A DNA stretch of 64,000 bases from Diadema setosum (Eukaryota; Echinodermata; Echinoidea; Diadematoida; Diadematidae): NCBI RefSeq assembly GCF_964275005.1, contig NC_092702.1:31844726-31908725 (forward strand). Direction: 5' to 3'. Within the stretch, counting starts at the first letter, position 1. The number at the start of each line of letters is the position of its first letter. Shown piece after piece: positions 1-10,084 of this stretch. The position numbers and the translations under genes were made by a program. Under the pieces are notes generated by a model. That model had not been told where the DNA came from, ran no database searches, and saw only the letters and a list, made by a program, of their open reading frames with translations.

Positions 1-57
1 GTATAGTCTTGACGCTGAAAACATGAAGTATGTTTTATTCGTATCGTTTTATTCGTA

Positions 58-91
58 TACGAAGCGTCCTAGCAAGCTAGGACGCTTCGTA
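58..91. repeat. Perfect 16-bp inverted repeat with 2-bp spacer
   Basis: The left arm TACGAAGCGTCCTAGC (58-73) is followed by AA and then by its exact reverse complement (76-91). The dyad could extrude as a hairpin or cruciform. No oligo-T run or gene end lies beside it, so nothing points to a terminator role. The function is unknown. Confidence 0.9.
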
Positions 92-328
92 GAACATTTT
101 GAAGAACAGGCAATATACAGTCAGACTGTAAAGTCAATTTTCACAAACACACACTCACATACACATAGAATCAAATGGAATGGCCTAGCTACAGTATGTA
201 CGGCAGTATTTCAAACAGATATGTAATAAGAGACAGGTACAATGTGCGTACATAGCAAACCATACTTCTGTAGAAAATCAACCACTTAGTGAAGACAGAG
301 GAAAATCTGTGTAGGATTGGCCACTCAC

Positions 329-528
329 TTCATAGGCTGTGCCCCGGTGTTGTAGGCGCTGAAGTGCACAGGCGTGTGGTTACTTTCGTACCCTGACAAC
401 GGAGTGTGCGTCTGGTGAAGAGAGTGTGCGGTCAGCAGCGACCTCTCGCCTACCGCAGCGGCCGGGCTCCTCGGTCGATATACCGCTGGCTCTGCCGGTC
501 CAGTGCTTGGGTAATACGATTTTTCCAT
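329..528 (-). CDS. Possible first coding exon, gene continues off the left edge
   Basis: An open frame begins at ATG 528 (context GAGTATGG) and runs 66 codons plus two bases to a good donor, AA|GTGAGT, at 329/328. The predicted peptide starts MEKSYYPSTGPAEPAVYRPR and is rich in Pro, Ser, Thr, His and Ala, like a disordered N-terminal region. Local GC content is well above the surroundings. No domain is recognisable and I do not assign a family. The frame is open upstream to 594, so the exon may start earlier; ATTCAATCAG just upstream is a possible acceptor. Later exons would lie left of position 1. Support is ORF quality, GC content and the donor only. Confidence 0.38.
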
Positions 529-594
529 ACTCGAATGTTTCTTTTTCTGATTGAATGTTAATCTGGAATTACCACTGTAATTCATGCATTGCAC

Positions 595-2093
595 AAGTGT
601 TTGATTTTTTGCTTTGTGACATTCTGGTCACTTGCTTTCCCTCTGAAAACACACAAGAGCATGAATCACGGGTCACGTGTGCCCGTATAAGGAGGGAGAG
701 TAATTTAGTTTCTCTCAAAATATTATGCTCCGAAGTAATGCCCCTCTATGATCTAATTAAAAAAATTGAGTTCCAGTTCCATCGTATCATGAATTTTTCC
801 GGAATTGGGAAAGTAATTCAAAACTTGCAATGCGTCCAGCAACATCTGCACCGTTTGTTGTCTCAAACAAACCAACGTGGGCCCTGTCGTGTAGCGTTTT
901 GGTTGTCGAATCTGATAGCGGTCCATTCAAAGTCCGTTAGCTGGGAGAGTGACCACTACGTACGTGTTGACCACTATTCATCCAGGCGATCCCGTTACAC
1001 GTAGCTCGGAAAAAAGTCGGCATTGTCCTCTGCTCAGAGAAAAATAAAAGAGAAAAAACAATATTCTTATAAGGCAGAGGGCCAGGGAAGAGTCTTAAGC
1101 GTGCCCCGCAGTTAGTGCTGATAATCCATCTCTCGAGAACGGCTTTCAGAACATGACGCTTTACTCCATATTCACTAGAAAAGCTTCTGTATTCTTTGAT
1201 GAGTTCTATCACCCCATTCAATGCGGTCCCGTCTTCAGTGCCGGGGAGAGATTTTGTTCACAGGGTCTCAAGACAACCAAGTCTTTAATCCCCGATTCAG
1301 GTCCTGGATGGGTCCTTTGTCACCAACAACTTGTACCGACTGGTGGTAGGGGAAAGGATTAGTACAGTCACACTGGACTGCACACGCGGGGCTAGATTTG
1401 GTAACGGACCTGTGGAGTTAGTCGAGCTCCACCGGATCTGAATAACAGAGAGAAGATCACTAGTTTGTCCGATATGGTACATAGTTTTCTTTGCTTATTT
1501 TTCTTTCGAAAGTTGCTGTTTTTTTCTCAATAGGGAGTGAAGGAAGGTATGGTGACGACCTTGGTTGCTTGTTATTCCGAGATGAAACATTCTTGTAGCT
1601 AAACCTTTTAAAAAACAAAACCACAAAGGCAGAGAAATAAAAAGAGGCCGCATAAATGTGGAGTCGGAAATATCGCCCTAGAGAAGAATGTTGCTGGATG
1701 AAGTAAAAATGTAGATAAAAGTAAGCGTTCAAGAAGAGCCAGAAAACATATTCTCCAAAGTTTTCTTTTCCTCGTGAGTATGATAATCATTGTGATGTTA
1801 TGTGTTAATTTTACGGCACTGATGGCACTTATTTCGTTCATGTATATTTACTTTCAAAGTGATTTATTGTTATCATGCGTGTACCCATTGAATAATCACG
1901 AAGAATTCTGAAATCTGTTGCAAGATTTGAGGAACTTAAGTGATTAATCATTTCTGAGAGAGAAACTTTGTTTTGAGGGTATGTGGTCTTGCTTCTTTAT
2001 AACTGTTACTCAAAATTTGTAGCCTCGATTTGTATCGGTACCTGCCGTTATCATCAGCTTAAACTACAGACTGATGATGAACAAACAATGTAG
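595..2093. other. No recognisable feature
   Basis: AT-rich sequence with short overlapping open frames on both strands, no persuasive splice-bounded exon and no repeat signature that I recognise. Confidence 0.5.
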
Positions 2094-2205
2094 GTCTTGC
2101 GGGTCTTCGTCGCGTGTATGGGAGAAGAATGTGCAGATGCCGAGATAGATGGGTTCTTCTACAAGCTCTGTAGTGCATGTGTACGGAACTGCTCTTCTTT
2201 GTCAG
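2094..2205 (+). CDS. Weak candidate internal exon, cysteine-rich
   Basis: The segment lies between a possible acceptor (AACAATGTAG|G) and a donor (TTTGTCAG|GTAACC). Read in the open frame it gives a peptide with six cysteines, including CMGEEC and CSACVRNC, a density typical of small extracellular domains. The acceptor has almost no polypyrimidine tract and no partner exon was found, so this may be chance. Confidence 0.2.
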
Positions 2206-2302
2206 GTAACCTGTTTTGCTGTGAGTTTCAGAAACCGTATAGTCATATTTTTCACATTCTTTCATCTGAGGCGAAATGCACAAACAGTGATAATAACAAT
2301 AT

Positions 2303-2537
2303 CATAATAAGGTCTTATTTACCCATGGTAGCCTCTTCAGTTTTGCCACTAATCTACCAGAGGGCCCTGCTATTATTATTACCCTAGCGTTGCCAGGTGC
2401 CCATTTATACTCCTGGGTCGAGACTCAGAGGGACATGGTGGGTAAAACATCTTGTCCAAGGACGTAAGCACTCGGCGGGATTCGAACTCGTGTCCTCCGA
2501 TCGGGAGTCGGGAGTCTTATCCACTATGCCACAGCGC
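2303..2537 (-). repeat. tRNA-derived SINE
   Basis: Read on the minus strand, the element opens with a tRNA-like head holding an A-box-like TGGCATAGTGG (about 2524-2534) and a perfect B-box core GTTCGAATC (about 2478-2488), the two halves of an RNA polymerase III promoter. A non-tRNA body of about 150 bp follows and ends in TAATAATAATAG-type simple sequence. This is the architecture of a tRNA-derived SINE common in marine invertebrates. The head cannot fold as a full cloverleaf with a clean acceptor stem, so it is not a tRNA gene. Confidence 0.75.
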
Positions 2538-2923
2538 TTGTTTCACATCACACTATGACGGAAAGCGCCCCCATGTTTCATGCTAGACCAAGACAGATAC
2601 TTGCTGCCCGATTTGTCGAATGCTTTGCACATGATATTCCCACAAAATGTGCTATTTCACACTTCTCTGTATCAAGCGTTCAATGTCTTCGAGCAGTTCT
2701 ATATAACGCACGATATACATTGTATAATCTTTCTGGACTTCTCCATGGCTTTTGATATCATTTGACCATGATACTTCTCCAAGTATTATTTATCATGGTA
2801 TCAGAGGAAAGGCCATGCGTGGTTCACGAGCTACCTCATTAATCGCAGACAATATGTATTTATCTCATGAATGTTTATAAATCTATTATGCAAAACGTCA
2901 GTTGTGGTGTTCCGAAAGGAAGC

Positions 2924-3488
2924 TTAAAGGACAAGTTCAACTTCATTAACATAAGGATTGAGAGAATGTAGCAATATTAGTAGAACACATCATTGAAAGT
3001 TTTAGGAAAATCGGACAATCCGTTCAAAAGTTATGAATTTTTGAAGTTTTTGTGCAGTCACCGCTGGATGAGAAGACTACTGCAGTGTATGATGTCACAT
3101 GCGTACAACAATATAAGGAAGATATAAAGAGAATTTCACAAAATTTCATCTTTTGAAAAAGTACACATTCCCTCGACCCGTTACTAACATGTTATGGGTA
3201 ATATTATTCCCATTGCCTTTAGAAAGAGGCGAGTCAAGTGCTCTTTTATTATGCGAAAAAAAGTGAAAATATGTTGAATTTTCTTTACATTTTCTTTATA
3301 CTGTTGTACTCATATGACATCACGAGCCTTAGTAGTCTCCTCATCCAGCGGTTCCAACACAAACATTTTAAAAATTCATAACTTTTGCATCGATTGTCCA
3401 ATTTTCCTCAAACTTTCACTGATGTGTTCTACTAATATTGCTGCATTCTCTCAATCCTTATGTTTATGAAGGTGAACTTGTCCTTTAA
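2924..3488. mobile_element. TTAA-flanked inverted-repeat MITE, copy 1
   Basis: TTAA occurs at both ends (2924-2927 and 3485-3488). The element begins AGGACAAGTTCAACTTCAT and ends with the near-complement ATGAAGGTGAACTTGTCCT. The arms continue as imperfect inverted repeats for over 200 bp each, so the whole could fold as a long hairpin. It has no coding capacity. TTAA target duplications are characteristic of piggyBac-type transposition, so it is probably a non-autonomous derivative of such a family. It splits the LINE reverse transcriptase directly after the GVPKGS block. Related copies lie at 11398-11812 and 16482-17047. Confidence 0.85.
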
Positions 3489-4032
3489 TTTGGACCCATT
3501 TTATTGTTCTTTGTCAAATTCATTAAATATTTTTTTTAATTATTCGCTGACACCACTAATGTGTTTTTATCTAGCACTGATCCTGATGTATTGAATGATG
3601 CTTTGAACATTGAACTTGTAACATTACTTCAGTGTATAAATGCAAATAAATTGTCGATAGATTTACAAGAAAAACTAAGTGTATGTGTTTTAGCAATTCT
3701 CTGGAAATTCTACCACGGAATATTCTCCTGGATGACACAATTATAGAGGAAACCTCTTCAATCAATTTCCTTGGTTGTATTCTTGATAAAAGACTTACCT
3801 GGAAATTACATATTGACTACAAAAATATTATGTCGTAGTATCTCAAGAAACATATAGGCGTTTAAAAAAAGGTTATTCCTTTTTCTTCCAAAAATGCTCG
3901 TTTCATGTTATACTCTACTTTGATATTGCTCTGTTTAAACCATGGAATACTCACCTGAGGGAAACACATGTAACTCTCATTAAGAAAGAATATCATTACT
4001 ACAGAAAAGGATCTTCGTATCATTAAGTAAGG

Positions 4033-4330
4033 AATCATGGAGATGATGATGATGATGATCCACAGGATTTGTCTAGCGCCATATATCTGATATAGAAACA
4101 TTCAAAGGCGCAGACTCCTCCAAGAGAGTTAGCAGTTGAATGCCCGGTGAAAATGTGAGTTTAGAGTGATGTTTTGAAGTGATTCACATCGTCACTTTCA
4201 CGGAGAATATAGATGCGAGGGAGTTCCATGGGCGAGGAGCGATAGAGGAAAATGCCCGGTCTCGGTATTCCTTGAGATGTGTAACGGGCATCTGAAGAGT
4301 AAGGTCAGATGAACGAAGGCCAGGGCGAGG
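4033..4330 (-). mobile_element. 5'-truncated LINE 3' end, antisense, with (ATC)n tail
   Basis: Read on the minus strand, conceptual translation gives RCPLHISRNTETGHFPLS-like and PSHLYS-like blocks, typical of a CR1/L2-like LINE C-terminus. It ends in the run ATCATCATCATCATC (about 4034-4051), the microsatellite tail such LINEs use. The flanks on both sides translate as consecutive parts of the older plus-strand LINE, so this is a later insertion into it. Confidence 0.6.
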
Positions 4331-5348
4331 TGCCATACTGATGCTTTATTGATTTATGAAAACAACATCCTAAACACTTACGATTTACATTGTTTGTATT
4401 TCGGACAATGTAAAGGTTAACAATAATTCTCTCCCTTCTGTATTTGGCTTTATGTTCATAAAAGATGAAACTTTCCATTCATATCCTACCCGGCAATCCA
4501 ATGAATATCATTTATCTTTAACCAGAACTGTTCTTGCTGTATCTGTATTCTCTTTTCCGGTCCGATATTTTGAAATTCTGTCCATATTAATATAAAAGAA
4601 GCTTTAAGTTTGTTTTACTTTGTTATATATGCAATATTTTACATCCCTTTGCTGATGAAAATGAAATGGATTCAGTGCTAGGGCTATTCTATAGGCCTCA
4701 AAGTACAGCACAATTTTAAGCGATAAGAAAGCTCATTTATCATTGATTGTACCAACTCAATAGCTTTGCAGAATTACGGTATTGAAACTCAGACGAATAA
4801 ACAGCAACAGTGTAATTTATGCAACTTTTGCTTGATGTTGCAAACAATCTAGATATATGTACCTTATAAAGTGATTCTGAATCTGTTATCTTTTGTTGTT
4901 ATAATCATTGGTCGGTTTCCACAGCCTGTCATAAAAGTTCATGTACAGAAAATTTTGTGAGAACCTGTAAAGGAACTATATAAATGGAATATTGCTACTG
5001 TTTTGAATATCTTTCTATCTTTCGGGGTTTTTTAATCAACTTTTTTGATAGACAATTAAGTTATAATTCATAATGTCTCAGGAATTTTACAGGGTTATTA
5101 CATTTGGGGCACAATCACATGGTAAATTTCATAAAATCTTTGTTTTGTACAGAAAGGCATATCATGTAAAATGAACACTACCCAGAGAACATAAAACAAA
5201 ACTAATTGTAAATATTGATAGTATTAGAATTGAGCGATTAGCAAAAGCATTCTGATAGTGTCGTCGCCATGAAACCTAGAGTGTTTGAGTAAAACACAGA
5301 AATTCTGTTACTCTGAAGGATATTAATTTTGACATCATTGTCATTTGC

Positions 5349-5351
<3 letters not shown>

Positions 5352-5398
<47 letters not shown>
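5352..5398. repeat. (CT)n microsatellite
   Basis: About 23 CT units with a single interruption near the right end. Confidence 0.95.
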
Positions 5399-5797
5399 GG
5401 GAAGTAGACCCTTCTCATTTTGCTACTGATTTGCCGTGCAATTCATATTTAGTAAATGTCTGAGGATTTGTATTTTTGTAATTCTCTCGATACATTTGCC
5501 ATGCAGTTCTCGTGAGTATCATGCCATCTTTTTATTTCCCGATTTCACTGAGAAAAGATAAGTGGCTGAATAAATACAGAATGGATGAATGATTGATGTA
5601 TGCTTGTACATGTACGTGTATATTGGTTTGTTTCGTCTAGAAGACCTGAAGAGACAAAGCGATGTATTTGGAGCGAAGTAATTTAAAACGCGGGAAATAT
5701 CAGTGTAAGACATGCGGTAAAGAGTATTTTCTTGAATTCAATTCGTTGACCTGATATTCCTTAAAGTATACGTCACCTGAAGTTCCGAAATTATAAT

Positions 5798-5801
<4 letters not shown>

Positions 5802-5836
<35 letters not shown>

Positions 5837-5848
5837 GTGGGTGTGTGG
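5802..5848. repeat. (TG)n microsatellite
   Basis: A TG dinucleotide run with GCG and GGG interruptions near its right end. Confidence 0.95.
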
Positions 5849-6637
5849 ATGTGTGAGAAAGGGAAGGGGAGAAAGCGCACACGTTTGTCTTATAGTTCAA
5901 TTCATAGTTAACAAACCAATGTCACAAGATTTGTTGTAAACCTGCTTTTATTGAATTGTTGTTCGAGTACACAGGCATCCTCACTTAACACTAGTTTCCG
6001 TGTTGTTTGCGAATGTGGACGGCTTCCTTTATCCATCGTGAGGTTTTTACAGAAAAACTTTCAACCGAGACCTGGGGCCATACTCAATATACAATCCCAT
6101 TCTCTCAGATCGGCGTGCGCCAGCTACGTCGGCTATTGGGAAAACGACTCTCTCATAGCATTCGATATGAAGAAGGCTATACAGATCCAACGGGCGAAAG
6201 TCTCATCAAACAGGCAATTTGCAACTGATCGTGACAAAATGAACTTTTATCCAGATGACTATCGTCATAGAAAGTGTGCTGTAGTCTTGTCATTACCACC
6301 CACGTTCGCAATCTGGTTTGATTTCATAATCATCAGTTACCCTCTTTTCAAGATAAATCTGCTGATCTCTACACAACTATAAACGTGCCTCTGTATAGAT
6401 ATTCAAATAGTTTGTTACGTACCTTCTAAGTGGTGTTCTGAAGGGAGGCAATTTGCTCCGACAGGGGTAGAAGCGGGCGCACAACTCTTTCCATTGCTAC
6501 ACCGGCTAAATATCAATAAAACGCTCACCAAGGTAAACAGTTACACCTTTGAACCTGCATTGTCTATGGAACGTAGTCTGCTTTTGCTTGCTGATTCCAT
6601 TAAATGGCGTCACAATTAAGTATCGAGCGTGTTCGGC

Positions 6638-6640
<3 letters not shown>

Positions 6641-6694
<54 letters not shown>
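6641..6694. repeat. 54-bp poly(T) tract
   Basis: Uninterrupted T run, equivalent to a long A tail on the minus strand. No retrotransposon body is recognisable to its right, so the origin is unclear; the length may be affected by sequencing or assembly slippage. Confidence 0.9.
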
Positions 6695-6698
<4 letters not shown>

Positions 6699-7345
6699 GA
6701 AGGGAGAATGTAGGCCTATTCACCTCGCTTTATGTTGCATAAATCTTTTCCGTGAGGTCGGGAATTGTAATAACTGGGGCTGGCTTAAACTCTATTTGCA
6801 ATATCTTGAAATTTTATCCATGTTTAATACCTTTGATTTTGCCGTTTAACAGTTTCTCTTTTGTTCCGCCCTCCCTTCTAAATCTGCAATTTTTTTTTCT
6901 TTTCCTCGGATTCATCATAGTAGGCTTCAGCATTTTCTCTTTTTGGATATCTGGAATATGACTTTAGAAGCTTCTCCTGAGAATGTTAGGTTTATAAGTG
7001 GTTAGTGCTGCCACAATAAAACTAGAGAAATAAAAGCGGTATCTTATTTGTTAGTGAATCGTCCAATCATGTCATATCCCTCCAAAAGCCGGGCATTTTA
7101 GGGCTGTTTTAGAGCATTCACAGTCTCCATATCTATTATCTCATTTTATACAGACTATTTTGGTCATGCGAACACGTCTCCTCATTACTTAACCCTATGT
7201 GTTCCACATTATTTACCTCTCCATAGGTTATTATGTGATTTGTGTGTGTGTGTGTGCACATTTGCTCATTGGGACAGAAAGAATTCATCAATGACTTTAA
7301 TAATTACATCCTGTATTCTCTTGGTGTTCGGTTTGCGCTACATTG

Positions 7346-7548
7346 CTACCTTGCGCTGGATTGCTGGCTGATCACCTCTGTGCCGTCCGGTCCGCCTTTT
7401 TCTGAGTCGCCGCAGTCACACTTAGCATCTTGGCTCTGTGCATCCACGCGGCACTTTGGGCAGTTGGGGTGGGCCTCCTTGAAACCATACCACTGGATGG
7501 CTGTGCAATCGCCCCTACTGTCATCCTTCCCGGCGGCGCTGATGATAA
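7346..7548 (-). CDS. Copy C mature-domain exon of the small cysteine-rich protein family
   Basis: The exon follows the acceptor TTTCACAG|TTATC and stays open for 66 codons to TAG at 7346-7348, in the same phase as the exons of copies A and B. It keeps the NCPKCR and KCDCGD core, hence five cysteines. The N-terminal part differs (CTAIQWYGFKEAHPNCPKCR in place of CSQLEMANxxAIYPNCPKCR), and the C-terminal GPGCDE with the sixth cysteine is replaced by a longer tail ending QSSAR. No signal-peptide exon is found upstream (7.6-8.45 kb) and the promoter region is damaged. The exon is open, so it may be spliced to an unseen first exon or may be the remnant of a dying copy. Confidence 0.55.
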
Positions 7549-7799
7549 CTGTGAAACAATATCAGTCCAAGTGACTTTCATTGTTTCCATTTAGGAATAA
7601 AGTTGGATTTCATTTCATTTTATTTCATACCAGGTGGATTATTATCCGTTTTTTTTTTACTCTCATTATCTGTTAAAAGAACACGTGTACTTTTTTTTTC
7701 TGAACTTGTAAAAAGTGCGTTATAAACAGCAATTTTTTTGACTTTCTTTCGGGGAACCTACTCTCACAAGCATCTGTTTCTATGTAGTTTCCCACCACA

Positions 7800-7990
7800 C
7801 ACAATTTTATTCATATACGTGATGAATGTAATGTACTTGAGAATGATTTCAATTGATTTGTGCCATGTAAAAGCTATTTGTATATACTGAACATATAACT
7901 TGTAATTCATGTGTTAATTTGTAATGGATGGGTGTTGTAAACACAACACTGTATGATTTGTGTGGAAACTTAATAAATGAAGTGAAATGA
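7800..7990 (+). repeat. Probable LINE 3' tail
   Basis: AT-rich sequence ending AATAAATGAAGTGAAATGAA resembles the AATAAA plus short-repeat tail that ends other LINE fragments in this window (for example near 23.15 and 38.72 kb). No coding portion is visible. Confidence 0.4.
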
Positions 7991-8485
7991 AATGAAAAAT
8001 TCAAACTTAAGACAAGTATGACTGTAGTTAATTGAAACCAAAATGTTAATTAGATTAGCAGTTACGGGTATATTCATGTAGATGCTCTGTTATTACAATG
8101 CATACCGATTATATAGCTGTAAAGGAATGGATTGAAGTGCAAGAACAATTGACCTCGGAATCTAGCACGGAAGTAGCAATATATAATAAATATGGCTTTA
8201 TATAAATACGAAAAGAGATACATACCTCGCTGGATTTCCGAGGCTTGTTTCACTCTGTACAGATTCCTAAGCATTGATCCATTTCTACCGAATAATATTC
8301 GTAGTCTACACTTTAGAAATTATACAAATCCTCAAAGCATGTCTTGCTTCACGAGTTTCATGCAATAATCTCAAGGAGTATCAGAGGGGAAATAATGATC
8401 ACTAGACTTTACACCCATTATATGTACTTAATATAATACACTCACGTCAGACCAAGATGGTAGAACTAACGGGGTCATCCCACTA

Positions 8486-8787
8486 GACCGACACCCACGA
8501 GTCATACACGAGTGCGAGTGCGACATTGAAAACAGGTCCATGAGTCATACAGCTCACGAATCACACAGCCTACGAGTTCGACACTAGGCAAATAAAACCC
8601 ATGCGTCCAACACTAGGTAAAAACAGCCCACGATTTCGACAGACACAACACTGCTTGTCGGTCTCGTGGGCCTTGTTATCTTAGTGTCGAACTAATGGGC
8701 TGTATGACTCGTGAGCTGTATAACTCATAGGCTGTATGACTTGTGACCTGCATAACTCGTGGGTTGTATGACTCGTGGGTGTCGGTC
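8486..8787. mobile_element. Foldback element with subterminal subrepeats
   Basis: Ends GACCGACACCCACGAGTCAT (8486-) and its complement ATGACTCGTGGGTGTCGGTC (-8787) are perfect inverted repeats that extend imperfectly inward. Both arms are built from about 15-bp degenerate subrepeats of the type CACGAGTCATACAGC. It sits inside the 5' UTR exon of copy C, between GGTAGAACTAAC and CTTACTGATGGTAGG, sequences that lie only about 25 bp apart in A and B. No coding capacity. Confidence 0.8.
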
Positions 8788-8790
8788 TCA

Positions 8791-8862
8791 AATCTTACTG
8801 ATGGTAGGACGCATGCAGCTGGAGCAGAGAAACACCTGTCCCGCTCCTGGTTTATGCGCCTC
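8791..8862 (-). promoter_or_regulatory. Degenerate promoter of copy C
   Basis: Homologous to the TATA regions of A and B. Where they have TATATATA on the minus strand, C reads GCATAAACC, so the box is eroded to CATAAA. The downstream 5' UTR exon is split by the foldback element, and the strong donor GAG|GTGAGT of A and B is changed to GACGTGAGTG. Confidence 0.5.
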
Positions 8863-9243
8863 ACGAAAAAAGGGCGTTTACCACAAAATTTCCGGTTCGG
8901 ACAACACCTTCCTTTTTCGGGATGTGACAACTAATCGATGTAAATCTATCAATATTTTGACGGCAGTACTCTACCAATATGTGGCGAAAATCTCCGTTTA
9001 TACCATGCTTAGCTTCCGGGAAGAGTGTTTGCGTTTGTGTGCCGTTGTGGGCGCAATATTGTTCGATCAACTTGTCACTTTAAACCAATCCATTCTGTAA
9101 TATCCTAGAATCTCCATAGATTCTGCCACATGACCTGCATAATCTATTTTCCCATGGACTGCTTGTAAGCGGTTTATCAGAAATGTAGGACTGCATTCAT
9201 TTTTTATTATTTGGTCCAGATTTTCAAAAGTACTAACATCATA

Positions 9244-9272
9244 TCATCATCATCATCATCATCAACAACAAC
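9244..9272. repeat. (ATC)n then (AAC)n microsatellite
   Basis: Short trinucleotide run. The longer (ATC)n at 15436-15507 is at the homologous position in unit A. Confidence 0.85.
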
Positions 9273-9620
9273 ATAAGTAATGGTACTACTGTTTCATATT
9301 CCAATTTAAAACTGGTACAATATCCCATTAAATCTTGCAACCCAGGACTGTTATACAGAAAATTGCGTTTACAGTTTTCCGTTAAGGACGATGACTCTGA
9401 AACTACTAATGCTAAAAACGATGAAAGCGAAAATACCAGCAACTGCAAAAAGAAACAAAGCTTAACAAAACACTTAGTCCTTTTTTTACAAACTGTCATA
9501 CCATATATCATGTGCCTATATGAAATTGTCATCTTCAAACTTTTTCGTTCACTAGATTTTGTTTGTTTGTTTGTTTAAAGTTTATATTTTGTTTTGCTTT
9601 ATTTTTTATTTTGTTATTGT

Positions 9621-9662
9621 GTTGTTGTTGTTGTTGTTGTTGTTGTGGTTGTTGTTGTTGTT
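9621..9662. repeat. (GTT)n microsatellite, unit C
   Basis: Trinucleotide run directly followed by TTTTGCAG and a block conserved in all three units. The corresponding tracts are at 15915-15980 (A) and 24560-24701 (B). Confidence 0.9.
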
Positions 9663-9667
9663 TTGCA

Positions 9668-9965
9668 GGAGCTGACCAGTGCACCATAACCTCACACAGG
9701 TTGTCATCATGCTCAAGGACAGAAACAAAGAGTACTCACTGGGTCTTAACTCTTGGCCGAGTTTATATACCAAGGAATATGGGTGTCTTCCCTGGAGCTA
9801 CACTCGCAGCCTAGACAGCGCCACCAACGGGTGAGCGGTCACAAGGAAAACAACTCGACGAAGGAATCCAGTTTACAGCTGTACCGTTATTGTAGTACAT
9901 TTCTATATCGCACATTTCTTCCTTCCCGAGCAATAAATCTACAGTGTGAGGAGAATTAACATCTT
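9668..9965 (+). other. Conserved distal block of unit C, with AATAAA
   Basis: After (GTT)nTTTTGCAG comes a stretch of about 290 bp also found at about 15986-16285 and 24712-24975. It contains CATCATGCTCAAGGA, TTTATACCAAGGAATA and CACAAGGAAAACAACTCGAC and ends near CAATAAATCTACAGTG. On the plus strand this resembles an acceptor, a terminal exon and a poly(A) signal, but the frames are not conserved, so a non-coding transcript end or a distal regulatory block is equally possible. Confidence 0.5.
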
Positions 9966-10020
9966 TAGTACTCGAAGGTGTGTCAACTTAAATCGCAAGC
10001 ACACTCACACACTCATACCA

Positions 10021-10045
10021 ACACGCACGCACACATACACACACA

Positions 10046-10082
<37 letters not shown>
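10021..10082. repeat. (CA)n microsatellite at the left edge of unit A
   Basis: CA run with a few interruptions. A shorter CA tract also borders unit D on its left (about 27890-27912), so the duplication boundary lies at CA-rich sequence in both. Confidence 0.9.

Positions 10083-10084
<2 letters not shown>

Larger units (their letters stand above)
2555..4720 (+). pseudogene. Degenerate non-LTR retrotransposon (LINE) reverse transcriptase
   Basis: Conceptual fragments in shifting frames match reverse-transcriptase hallmarks of CR1/jockey-like LINEs. IFLDFSMAFDII (about 2730-2765) corresponds to the FxDxxxAFD motif. A GIRG-like turn and a WFxSYLxNRxQY-like block follow (about 2795-2860), then CGVPKGS near 2903-2923, the usual GVPQGS block. 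After the interruptions come NFLGCILDKRLTWKLH (about 3759-3810), LYSTLILLCLNHGI (about 3909-3950), and a C-terminal YPTRQSNEYHLSLTRTVL block (about 4485-4540). Stops and frameshifts occur throughout and the YxDD-containing region is not readable. The element is a dead copy, interrupted by an inverted-repeat element (2924-3488) and an antisense LINE end (about 4033-4330). Confidence 0.75.
4721..6640. other. Gene-free stretch with two microsatellites
   Basis: Contains a (CT)n run at 5352-5398 and a (TG)n run at 5802-5848. A moderately GC-rich open frame on the plus strand (5951-6382) has no splice or homology support. Nothing else is recognisable. Confidence 0.5.
6842..9965. repeat. Segmental duplication unit C (short, diverged)
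   Basis: Blocks here match, in the same order, blocks of units A (about 10.1-16.3 kb) and B (about 17.5-25.0 kb). They are a 3' flank containing GAGAATGTTAGGTTTA, the cysteine-rich mature exon, the promoter with 5' UTR exon, and a distal block with (GTT)n. The signal-peptide exon and both flanking intron segments are absent or unrecognisable between 7.6 and 8.45 kb, so C is only about half the length of A. Confidence 0.75.

Noticed and set aside
2478..2537. A functional tRNA gene on the minus strand
   Set aside because: A- and B-box-like sequences are present, but stems do not pair cleanly and a long SINE body follows.
5951..6382. 143-codon plus-strand frame
   Set aside because: No domain, no clear acceptor or donor, and ordinary composition; only open length supports it.
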